Assembly (NCBI GenBank): GCA_945861845.1
Contig: CAMAWS010000118.1
Span: forward strand, 1 to 8,234
Reading direction: 5' to 3'
Length of the DNA stretch: 8,234 nt
Source: Candidatus Sulfopaludibacter sp. SbA3
GTDB lineage: Bacteria; Acidobacteriota; Terriglobia; 20CM-2-55-15
Shown here: piece by piece, positions 1-8,065 of the stretch
How the letters are laid out: each line of letters starts with the position of its first letter
Position numbering within the stretch: the stretch's first letter is position 1
Notes under the pieces: model-generated
Seen by the model: the letters and a program-made list of their open reading frames with translations, nothing else
Database searches by the model: none
Told to the model about the DNA's origin: nothing
Made by a program: the position numbers and the translations under genes

Positions 1-140
1 ACATTCAACGCTACTAAATCTTTACAAACGGGTATTTCAAACTCTGGATCTTCTGTTAAACTAACTCTAATAGTATCGCCAATTCCTTCTTGTAATAAGG
101 TACCAATACCAATCGCACTTTTTATTCTTCCATCTCGTAA
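1..140 (-). pseudogene. ispG: ispG (gcpE) fragment, 5'-truncated at a sharp junction and running off the left edge
   Basis: On the minus strand, reading from 140 down to 1, one frame stays open and encodes a stretch with the cores [27 protein letters not shown] and EIPV. This matches the conserved region of IspG, the iron-sulfur 4-hydroxy-3-methylbut-2-enyl-diphosphate synthase of the MEP isoprenoid pathway (in E. coli, KSAIGLGLLL and EGIGDTLRVSL). The wording resembles the long IspG form of Bacteroidota. The frame hits TAG (141-143) directly upstream of the first matching codon, so the N-terminal half is missing. The fragment is about 34% GC and uses AT-rich codons, unlike everything to its right. 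It could be a foreign remnant, but a chimeric assembly join at 140/141 is more likely. The protein identity is fairly sure; its biological presence here is not. Confidence 0.7.
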
Positions 141-155
141 CTAACTCGGGCCGGG

Positions 156-1148
156 TTATTTGCTGGCTGTCGTATCGCCGACAGCGGCATAGTACCCGGA
201 CTTTCCGCGAATGTTCAGCCGGGGCAAGCCTATCGGAGCGTTCATCTTCATGCTGAGCTTGCGCCACTTTCCGTCCTTCGCCTCGTTGGTTGACTTGTAG
301 CCAAGTACGTACTGATTCTTCAACTCGACGGCGATCTTCATGCAGATGTCTTCGAGTTCGTAAACCGAATCCGGAAAGAAAGCGCGGCCGCCCGTGATTT
401 CCGCAAGATCGTCAATCAGTGCGCGACCCGTCCGGCCGCTTCCAAGCTGCGAGTTGAAGTCGCTCACGATGCCGATGGCATAAATCTGTACGTCCTGTTC
501 CTTTACAAATTCTCTGACGTTCGAGAACGTGTAGCGGCTCCGATTGTCTTCACCGTCCGTAATGAGAAGCAGTGCCTTCTTGGGATTGTTTCCTTCCTTC
601 AGTTTTTCAAGGCCCATGTAGACGGCGTCGTAAAGCGCGGTCATGCCTTTTGCCGGAGCAAAGATGAGCCTGTTCTGTATCTTTCCCGGATCGGATGTGA
701 AGTCTTCGGATAGTTCGGCGCGATTGCTGAAGCTGATCAGGAAGTGCTCGTCGTCCGGACTGCCTGTCTTCAGGAATGTTGCGGCAGCGTCTCGCGCTTC
801 CGAGATCTTGTCTTTCATGCTGCCGCTGACATCGAAAATAATGCCGAGGCTCAGCGCCGCATCTTCTGCGGAAAAATACTCGATTGTTTGTTCGACCTTG
901 TCTTCCCAAATCTGAAAGTGTTCTTTGTCCAATCCCGTAACGTATCGATTCTGCGGGTCCGTCACGGTGACGTTTACCTGCACAAGGTCCACGTCCACTT
1001 TCAGGGTTTGTGGCGGCGCTGTCGGTTGGGGAGAATTCTGAGGCGGGGCGGTTTGATCCGCCTGTTGCTGAGCCGCGTATCCCGTCATCATGGCTGGAAT
1101 CGCCAGAAGGACCAGCACAACTGCGATGATGCTCTTTTGTCGAGTCAC
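156..1148 (-). CDS. Secreted VWFA-domain protein (acidobacterial VWFA-related family)
   Basis: This is a 330-residue exported protein. An N-terminal signal peptide (residues about 4-26, basic start, hydrophobic core, likely cut after GYAA) is followed by a Gln/Pro-rich linker to about residue 46. A short beta domain then carries the family's NVTVTDPQNRYVTGL and FQIWED motifs. The VWA domain (about 100-285) has a complete MIDAS metal site: DVSGS at 106-110, Thr170 and the Asp of ITDGED (198). Length and order fit the 'VWFA-related Acidobacterial domain' family (TIGR03436), whose ligands are generally unknown. I chose GTG at 1146-1148 because AAGGAG (1157-1162) sits 8 bases upstream; a longer TTG start at 1172 would include that ribosome site. 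It has its own promoter and is divergent from kdsB. Its stop lies only 15 bases from the foreign-looking left end. The molecular partner is unknown. Confidence 0.88.
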   Translation of the reverse strand: MTRQKSIIAVVLVLLAIPAMMTGYAAQQQADQTAPPQNSPQPTAPPQTLKVDVDLVQVNVTVTDPQNRYVTGLDKEHFQIWEDKVEQTIEYFSAEDAALSLGIIFDVSGSMKDKISEARDAAATFLKTGSPDDEHFLISFSNRAELSEDFTSDPGKIQNRLIFAPAKGMTALYDAVYMGLEKLKEGNNPKKALLLITDGEDNRSRYTFSNVREFVKEQDVQIYAIGIVSDFNSQLGSGRTGRALIDDLAEITGGRAFFPDSVYELEDICMKIAVELKNQYVLGYKSTNEAKDGKWRKLSMKMNAPIGLPRLNIRGKSGYYAAVGDTTASK

Positions 1149-1202
1149 TCGCCTATCTCCTTGCCGCAACAAGTCTAAAGTCGAATTCTTAAGGTGGGTG
1201 CC

Positions 1203-1231
1203 ATTATAGGTAGCGCACCTGTAAGATGCAA
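1203..1231 (-). promoter_or_regulatory. Sigma-70-type promoter for the VWFA gene
   Basis: On the minus strand, TTGCAT (1226-1231) is followed after 17 bases by a perfect TATAAT (1203-1208). This would start transcription near 1196 and give a leader of about 48 bases before the GTG at 1148. The -10 and spacing are ideal; the -35 keeps only TTG. It is predicted from sequence alone. Confidence 0.55.
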
Positions 1232-1249
1232 CGGTTGCCCCGGCGATAT

Positions 1250-1279
1250 TTGCAGTTTTCGTGCCAAAGGCAATATGCT
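1250..1279 (+). promoter_or_regulatory. Possible promoter for the kdsB-pyrG-kdsA-kdsC cluster
   Basis: TTGCAG (1250-1255) and TATGCT (1274-1279) are separated by 18 bases and face kdsB, leaving a leader of about 100 bases. Each box is only a partial match. It is the best candidate I see in the 238-base gap between the divergent VWFA and kdsB starts, which otherwise shows no gene or strong structure. Confidence 0.3.
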
Positions 1280-1386
1280 CTCCTGCATGGACCTGCCTTG
1301 TCCCCTGTTCTTGAGACCTTCCAACAGTCCACCAAGTTGAAAGAACTCCGTCGTGCGTTCCATGCTAATGTGAGGTGCGGTGGTCG

Positions 1387-2121
1387 ATGACATTGGATAC
1401 CGCTATAGCAATCATCCCTGCAAGATTCGATTCCACCCGTCTCCCCGGAAAGCCCGTAGCCGAAATCGCCGGAAAAACACTCATTGAACACGTGTATCGC
1501 CGAGTCGAGCAGGCCCGGCTTATCAACAGGATAGTCGTTGCTACTGACGACGACAGGATCGCCGAAGCGGTTAAGCGTTTTGGAGGCGAGATCGCAATGA
1601 CGCGCCGCGACCACTCCAGCGGCACGGACCGGCTTGCCGAAGTCGCGGAGAAACTGGCTCCCGGCGCATTGGTGGTGAACGTCCAGGGAGATGAGCCCCT
1701 CATCGAGCCCTCGGTAATAGACCAGGCGGTGGCGGCAGCCCGGCTGGGTGATGCTGAAATTGTCACTTTGATGACTCGGCTGGACCCCGCGGTCAGGAAC
1801 GACCCGAATCGAGTCAAGGTGGTGGCAGACCGGAGAGGTTATGCGCTTTATTTTTCACGATCCCCAATTCCGTCGGAAGGGACCTGTTTTCTCCACCTTG
1901 GTCTGTACGTTTACCGCGTGGATTTTCTGCGAAAATTTACAAAGCTGGAACGAACACCGCTGGAAATAGCGGAGCGCCTCGAACAATTGCGCGCGCTGGA
2001 ACACGGGTATCGGATCCGGGTAGTCGAAGTGGAGAGCGATTCCTGGGGCATCGACACGTTGGCGGATCTGGAAAAGTTCCGCGCGTTCTTCTTGGAATCA
2101 ACGAAATACGGGCGGTCATAG
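1387..2121 (+). CDS. kdsB: 3-deoxy-manno-octulosonate cytidylyltransferase (CMP-Kdo synthetase)
   Basis: KdsB activates Kdo with CTP to CMP-Kdo and pyrophosphate in the cytoplasm, supplying Kdo transferases that build the lipid A inner core. The 244-residue protein shows the nucleotide-binding N-terminus IIPARFDSTRLPGKP (9-23), ATDDDRI (52-58), RRDHSSGTDR (73-82), NVQGDEPLI (98-106, Asp102 a metal ligand), FSRSPIPS (156-163), LHLGLYVYR (169-177) and GIDTLADLE (221-229, Asp223). Length is normal for the family; the loop after SPIP is shorter than in E. coli. I chose ATG 1387 because GAGGTG (1373-1378) lies 8 bases upstream. A GTG at 1375 overlaps this ribosome site and would add only four residues. 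It heads a cluster with pyrG, which makes its CTP, and with kdsA and kdsC, which make its Kdo. Confidence 0.95.
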   Translation: MTLDTAIAIIPARFDSTRLPGKPVAEIAGKTLIEHVYRRVEQARLINRIVVATDDDRIAEAVKRFGGEIAMTRRDHSSGTDRLAEVAEKLAPGALVVNVQGDEPLIEPSVIDQAVAAARLGDAEIVTLMTRLDPAVRNDPNRVKVVADRRGYALYFSRSPIPSEGTCFLHLGLYVYRVDFLRKFTKLERTPLEIAERLEQLRALEHGYRIRVVEVESDSWGIDTLADLEKFRAFFLESTKYGRS

Positions 2122-2151
2122 AAGGTGTGAATGAATTTCAGGCCAGCAAAG

Positions 2152-2341
2152 CTCCCCTCCTTGGTTAAGGAGGGGTGGACGCGACCTCAAGAAAATGCTG
2201 CGAAGCGATCCTTGATCAGGAGCGGACGGGGTGGTTGGTTCAAGAGATTCCTTGATCAACACCACCCCGTCTGTGCCGCTTCGGAGGCTTCGCGGCGTTT
2301 GCTTTCTGGCGCAGCCACCCCTCCTCATCTGAGCAGGGGAG
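2152..2341. repeat. ~190-bp nested palindromic repeat between kdsB and pyrG
   Basis: Four pairs of inverted segments nest inside one another: CTCCCCT 2152-2158 with 2335-2341; AGGAGGGGTGG 2168-2178 with 2315-2325 (11 bp perfect); CGAAGCG 2201-2207 with 2277-2283; and GACGGGGTGGT 2225-2235 with 2261-2271 (11 bp perfect). The left end can also fold alone (CCCCTCCTT 2154-2162 with 2167-2175, loop GGTT). TCCTTGATCA occurs twice (2209-2218 and 2249-2258). The order and symmetry suggest a mobile palindromic unit (REP- or MITE-like). It fills most of the 251-base gap between kdsB and pyrG and ends 31 bases before the pyrG start, so it would lie in the transcript if the genes are cotranscribed. No U-tract follows, so a simple terminator is unlikely. 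Confidence 0.75.
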
Positions 2342-2345
2342 TTAG

Positions 2346-4836
<2,491 letters not shown>

Positions 4837-4855
<19 letters not shown>

Positions 4856-5358
4856 AGCTCCTGGTGATGGATGTCGATGGCGTACTCACGGACGGCCAGA
4901 TTGTCTGGATACCCATGCCCGACGGATCGTTCATCGAACCCAAGGCGTTCGACGTGACTGATGGCGGAGGCATTGTCATGTGCCGCAAAGCAGGCATCCG
5001 CACCGCGATCGTTTCGAATCGCAAGTCTCCGGCAATCGGCCACCGGGCTGAAGAACTGCTGATTGATCATGTCTACCTGGGAATCAAGGACAAGCGCGAC
5101 GCGTTGAAGGATCTGCTGGGCAAGACCGGTGTCGTGGCCGAGCACGTGTGCTATGTCGGCGACGATCTTGTGGATATTGGAGTGATGGCGCGAGTTGGGT
5201 TTCCAGTGGCGGTTGCGAACGCGCATCCCGAGGTGAAATCCCGCGCCGCTTATGTCACCAGGGCGTCCGGTGGCCGCGGCGCGATCCGCGAAGTGGTGGA
5301 GCTTATCGTCAAGGCGCAGGGGAAGTGGGACGCGATCCTCAGCGAATTTACCGGCTGA
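4837..5358 (+). CDS. kdsC: Kdo-8-phosphate phosphatase (HAD family)
   Basis: KdsC removes phosphate from Kdo 8-phosphate to release Kdo for KdsB. The 173-residue length fits the capless C0 HAD phosphatases, which work as tetramers. HAD motif I is MDVDGVLTDG (11-20; nucleophile Asp12, acid/base Asp14), motif II is Ser60 in IVSNRK, the motif III lysine is probably Lys84 or Lys86 in GIKDKRDAL, and motif IV is GDDLVD (108-113). FDVTDGGGI (38-46) replaces the usual F-x-V-x-DGxGI and GGRGAIRE (145-152) is the typical C-terminal motif. The start overlaps the end of kdsA by 19 bases. No strong ribosome site is visible, but the next in-frame ATG would remove part of motif I, so ATG 4837 is preferred. 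Its last 11 bases overlap the end of the opposing prolyl isomerase gene. Position after kdsA separates it from other HAD phosphatases. Confidence 0.93.
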
Positions 5359-6226
5359 AGAATCCCTCGTCGACTTTCACGTTGGCCGCCTTCACCTTGT
5401 TCTGAATCTGGGTGGTCACCTGCTCGGTATTTACTTTCGCTCGAATCGTGTCGCGCACGTCTGACAGCGCCGTTGGCTTCCGCTCGCTGACCCTCAGAAT
5501 GTGGAAGCCGAACGGGCTTTCGATCACATCGCTCAACACTCCCGGGGCCAGCTGATAGGCCACCGACTCTACTTCCGGAACGAGCTGGCCCTTCGTAATG
5601 AATCCCAGGTCGCCGCCATTGGCCGCGCTTCCAGGATCCTGTGAGAACTCTTTCGCGATTTCCTCGAAGTTGGAGCCGTTGGCGGTAAGCTTGGTTTTGA
5701 TCTCATCGATCTTTTTCCGTGCTTCATCCGCGGGAAGCGCGTCCGGAACATTCTGGCCGCGAATGGCCGGGCTATCGGCATTGATGATCAGGATGTGAGA
5801 AAGCCGGACTTCCTGGTAGTCGGCCTCGTTGGCTTTGTATGCGGCCTCGATTGCCGCGTCGCTGACCTGGTTGGTTTCCGCAATCACCTTGTTGTACTCG
5901 TTACTGATGATGTTGTTCGTGTAGAAATCGAGGATCGCGCGCGTGCCTATTTCTTTGTCTACTCCGCGCGCGCGTGCTTCGGCCGCCATGACCCACATCT
6001 CGATGACTTCATCGAGGAACTTGCGCCGATTTTCAGAAATGGAATAAAAGGCGCGTGCCTGATCGGGCAAGGTTGCCAGGATGGCGTCGAACTGCTGCGC
6101 CGTAATGGACCAATCCCCGGTGGAGGCGATTACCCGGGTGTCGGTGGATTGTTGAAAAGGAGCGGCTGCAAGCCACAGTACCAGTGCGTATAGGGGTAAT
6201 GTCGTCGTCATAATGCCCGTCAGCAT
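5348..6226 (-). CDS. Periplasmic parvulin-type peptidyl-prolyl cis-trans isomerase (SurA/PpiC-like)
   Basis: This predicted exported foldase has 292 residues. An N-terminal hydrophobic segment (about 8-23, ending AAAPFQQ) looks like a cleavable signal peptide; no lipobox is seen. A helical SurA-N-like region follows (about 35-130: ITAQQFDAIL, RRKFLDEVIEMWVM). The parvulin (rotamase) domain runs from about 140 to 248: VRLSHILI, FEEIAKEFSQDPGSAANGGD, LGFITKGQLVPE and SPFGFHILRV. A basic/Gln-rich helix ends the protein. There is a charged insertion (about 151-168) between the first strand and helix of the rotamase fold. It probably helps fold secreted or outer-membrane proteins. The start is uncertain: ATG 6226 has a weak GGGAAAG upstream; ATG 6211 would shorten it by five residues without changing the signal peptide. 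The gene is tail to tail with kdsC, overlapping by 11 bases. It could be called prsA- or surA-like, but I cannot assign orthology. Confidence 0.88.
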   Translation of the reverse strand: MLTGIMTTTLPLYALVLWLAAAPFQQSTDTRVIASTGDWSITAQQFDAILATLPDQARAFYSISENRRKFLDEVIEMWVMAAEARARGVDKEIGTRAILDFYTNNIISNEYNKVIAETNQVSDAAIEAAYKANEADYQEVRLSHILIINADSPAIRGQNVPDALPADEARKKIDEIKTKLTANGSNFEEIAKEFSQDPGSAANGGDLGFITKGQLVPEVESVAYQLAPGVLSDVIESPFGFHILRVSERKPTALSDVRDTIRAKVNTEQVTTQIQNKVKAANVKVDEGFFSR

Positions 6227-6271
6227 ATACGACTTTCCCGGAAAATCGACTTAGAAAATAGGCCGCTCATA

Positions 6272-6371
6272 GGCTACCTGTGGGCACGGGGCTTCAGCCC
6301 CGTGCCAAGATCCAGAATGATTTCATGTTTGATCTTTGCACGGGGCTGAAGCCCCGCACCCGCAGGTAGCC
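6272..6371. repeat. ~100-bp nested palindrome with two GC-rich hairpins
   Basis: The outer arms are GGCTACCTG (6272-6280) and CAGGTAGCC (6363-6371), extended by GGG/CCC after one mismatch. Inside are two near-copies of the same hairpin in opposite orientation: 6284-6305 (10-bp stem GCACGGGGCT/AGCCCCGTGC) and 6338-6356 (CGGGGCT/AGCCCCG stem). AAGATC (6307-6312) then pairs with GATCTT (6331-6336), leaving about 18 bases in the centre. The whole element is therefore two ~41-base imperfect inverted arms, each containing its own palindrome. GC-rich 'GGGGCTTCAGCCCC' elements of this kind recur in many bacterial genomes. It lies between the stop of the Spy-like gene and the start of the isomerase gene. 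It may slow or end transcription from the former, but no U-tract is present. Confidence 0.8.
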
Positions 6372-6384
6372 TTATCGTTTACGG

Positions 6385-6945
6385 TTACCTTTGCTCGCGT
6401 CCGCGGCCAGCGGGTCCACCGGGACCGCCCGGCCCGCCGGGACCGCCAAGTCCCAATACAGGGGCGCCGGCGGCAATCAGGCTATCCAGCGTCTGCTGTT
6501 GCGTTCCAGTCAGCAGCTTCTTCAGTTCGGTGAGAAACCAATCCCGTTCCGCTTCCATCTTTTTCTGCGAAGCCCGCAGCGCGATCGCAGCCTGCCCGAC
6601 AGTCGTCGGATTCGGCGATGCGGCATCCAACTGTGCGTCCAGCGCCTGCCGGCCCTGCGCGATCTCTGTAAAGAGCGCTTGCGCCCGTGTCTGCCGCGTC
6701 GTCATCAAGGCCTTGATCGCTTCGAGTTGGGCGTCTGTGAGGCTCAATGCCGCTTTAAGGGCACCACCCGGATCCCGTTCCGGCCGGCCCTGCTGGCCCT
6801 GCCGGCCCTGCTGGCCTTGTGGTCCCTGCGGTGTACCGGCTGGTGGCGTTATTCCCGCCGGAGGCCCACCCGGCCGGCCCCGCTGCGCAAACACTGCTGT
6901 CGTCAAGACTGTTGCCATTACTACTGCGATCAAGATTCTCTTCAT
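6385..6945 (-). CDS. Spy/CpxP-like periplasmic protein with collagen-like Gly-rich ends
   Basis: This is a 186-residue exported protein. A signal peptide (MKRILIAVVMATVLTTAVFA, cut after A20) leads to a Pro/Gly/Gln-rich region (21-60) with Gly-x-x triplets such as GPQGQQGRQGQQG. The helical core (about 62-160) has two LTxxQ motifs, LTDAQ (69-73) and LTGTQ (145-149), the hallmark of Spy/CpxP/LTXXQ periplasmic proteins; these are stress chaperones or sensors such as Spy, CpxP and CnrX-like proteins. The tail (167-186) is GGPGGPGGPGG followed by a basic end. The start at 6945 has GAGGAG (6955-6960) nine bases upstream; an upstream in-frame start at 6996 would bury the signal peptide. Function is inferred from the LTxxQ core only; the Gly-rich ends are not part of classical Spy. 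It is divergent from the protease gene across 120 bases. Confidence 0.75.
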   Translation of the reverse strand: MKRILIAVVMATVLTTAVFAQRGRPGGPPAGITPPAGTPQGPQGQQGRQGQQGRPERDPGGALKAALSLTDAQLEAIKALMTTRQTRAQALFTEIAQGRQALDAQLDAASPNPTTVGQAAIALRASQKKMEAERDWFLTELKKLLTGTQQQTLDSLIAAGAPVLGLGGPGGPGGPGGPAGRGREQR

Positions 6946-7053
6946 GTTTTCTCTCTCCTCGTTCGGAAAATTTGTGTTCCGGATAGTTGGACACATTTCG
7001 TGGGAAGGGTTTTGTTAATTGATGTAAAACCTCCCGGCCCTTTGCGCGCAGGT

Positions 7054-7059
7054 TAAAAT
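7054..7059 (+). promoter_or_regulatory. -10-like TAAAAT placed for a leaderless transcript of the protease gene
   Basis: TAAAAT ends six bases before ATG 7066, so transcription would begin at or next to the A of the start codon. There is no Shine-Dalgarno sequence before this ATG and no good -35 17 bases upstream. This is the layout of leaderless genes in several phyla, but it is suggestive only. Confidence 0.3.
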
Positions 7060-7065
7060 CGCGCA

Positions 7066-7386
7066 ATGATCCGTCTGCTTCTTTTCCTGTTCCTTGCCGC
7101 GCAGTCCGGAAACCCGGCCTACCTGACTCGGGGTGACGCCATCCAGGCGCGCCATAGCCGATACGTCGAATTGCTGCAGGAGTTTCGTGCCTCGTTGCTC
7201 ACTCGGATTCGGATGGAAGCGCCGCAACTGGAACAACGGCTCGACGAATCCGCCGCTGTGACGACCTACGGCTACCAGGTGGTTCCCAAGCTCCTACCGG
7301 ATCCGCCAAGGCCGGAAACTTCAGGACCGATCACTCCCGGACGGTACAGTTGGCCGCGCACCGAAGGGCTTTATGGCACAGAGTAA
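7066..7386 (+). CDS. N-terminal part of the interrupted metalloprotease (106 residues)
   Basis: If the TAA at 7384-7386 is read as a stop, this is the translated product. It has a short hydrophobic leader (RLLLFLFLAA), a charged helical stretch with many Arg and Glu residues (about 28-62) and a Pro-rich end. It holds no catalytic residues and resembles a propeptide region, so it would have no protease activity alone. Confidence 0.5.
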   Translation: MIRLLLFLFLAAQSGNPAYLTRGDAIQARHSRYVELLQEFRASLLTRIRMEAPQLEQRLDESAAVTTYGYQVVPKLLPDPPRPETSGPITPGRYSWPRTEGLYGTE

Positions 7387-7407
7387 CCGCTGGCCGACGG
7401 TTTACAT

Positions 7408-7784
7408 TTGGATGTGGCCGCGCACGCAGCCCGGTTTCCTTCAGACGGAGGAGTGCTCACGACCGCTTCGAATGTGACTTATGCCATGGCAGGGCGTTAC
7501 ATCGCGCTCGGACCCGCAGGAATCACGCGCACGACACTGGCGCACGAGTTCGGTCACATTCTGGGTTTTAGTGACGCCTACATGCGCGGTTTTCGGGACC
7601 TCGGCGAAGACGGCTATGAAATCCTAGAGCTTGTGCCGAACCCGGACGACATTATGGCGGCCCCTGGGATCGGCCGCGTGCAACAGCGGCATTTTGAAGC
7701 TCTGATATCGGTTCCCGGTGAACCCGCTTGCCATCCGCCACCGTTCATCATATATATAAGGAGCCTGCCGATCTGTAGCTCTAA

Positions 7785-7794
<10 letters not shown>
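7408..7794 (+). CDS. C-terminal zinc-protease part of the interrupted gene (HEFGHILGFSD)
   Basis: This segment continues the same frame after the TAA. A TTG at 7408 or ATG at 7486 could start it, but neither has a good ribosome site, and a product from here would lack a signal peptide. It carries the HExxHxxGxxD zinc motif (7543-7575) and a likely Met-turn (IMAAP). Independent expression is less likely than its being the severed half of the gene starting at 7066. The last ~25 codons cover the tRNA promoter and the first bases of the tRNA, so the natural C-terminus may have been altered. Confidence 0.5.
7728..7756 (+). promoter_or_regulatory. Promoter for tRNA-Gly inside the protease reading frame
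   Basis: TTGCCA (7728-7733) and TATATA (7751-7756) are 17 bases apart, close to the sigma-70 consensus. Transcription would begin near 7763, giving about 21 bases of 5' leader for RNase P to remove before the mature tRNA end at 7785. The site overlaps the 3' codons of the protease frame. Confidence 0.55.
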
Positions 7795-7856
<62 letters not shown>

Positions 7857-8065
7857 CTTTGAATCATTGGTTTAGCGGCTTCAATTTTCGGCATAGTTTC
7901 CATTACTTCCGTTAAGCGACAGTTTCCTTCTGATAGGCTCTTCCGGCTTTTCCAACCGTTATTGTTAATCCCTCGCGACGTGGCGGACTTGGGCGAGGTC
8001 CTAAGCTGTCCGGATCAAAAGCTATAAGTTTTGTACCAGACACTTTAAGGACGGGAATTCAAGCG
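7857..8065 (+). other. Lower-GC region between tRNA-Gly and a partial gene; possible island edge
   Basis: Together with the rest of the right end this DNA is about 47% GC by hand count and shows no recognisable complete gene. It begins directly at the tRNA 3' end, where integrated elements usually start; no second copy of the tRNA end, which would prove integration, lies in the window. From 7937 onward a frame is open without stops into the gene at 8066 but holds no ATG, GTG or TTG. Confidence 0.35.

Noticed and set aside
6284..6356. Rho-independent terminator of the Spy-like gene
   Set aside because: The hairpins are strong but no T-rich run follows on either strand, so I list the region as a repeat only.
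6272..6371. CRISPR-like repeats, because of two similar GC-rich units
   Set aside because: There are only two units, in opposite orientation and separated by about 30 bases of mutually pairing sequence. This is a palindrome, not an array.
6946..7053. Promoter for the Spy-like gene (TTTACA or TTAACA on the minus strand)
   Set aside because: Neither -35-like box has a convincing -10 at 16-18 bases.
6391..7056. Plus-strand frame opposite the Spy-like gene (221 codons)
   Set aside because: Repeated Leu-Pro-Ala and Cys-rich words are the complement of the Gly/Gln/Pro repeats. No start signal, no domain.
7384..7386. Recoded stop such as selenocysteine insertion
   Set aside because: The codon is TAA rather than TGA and no stem-loop of SECIS type is visible after it.
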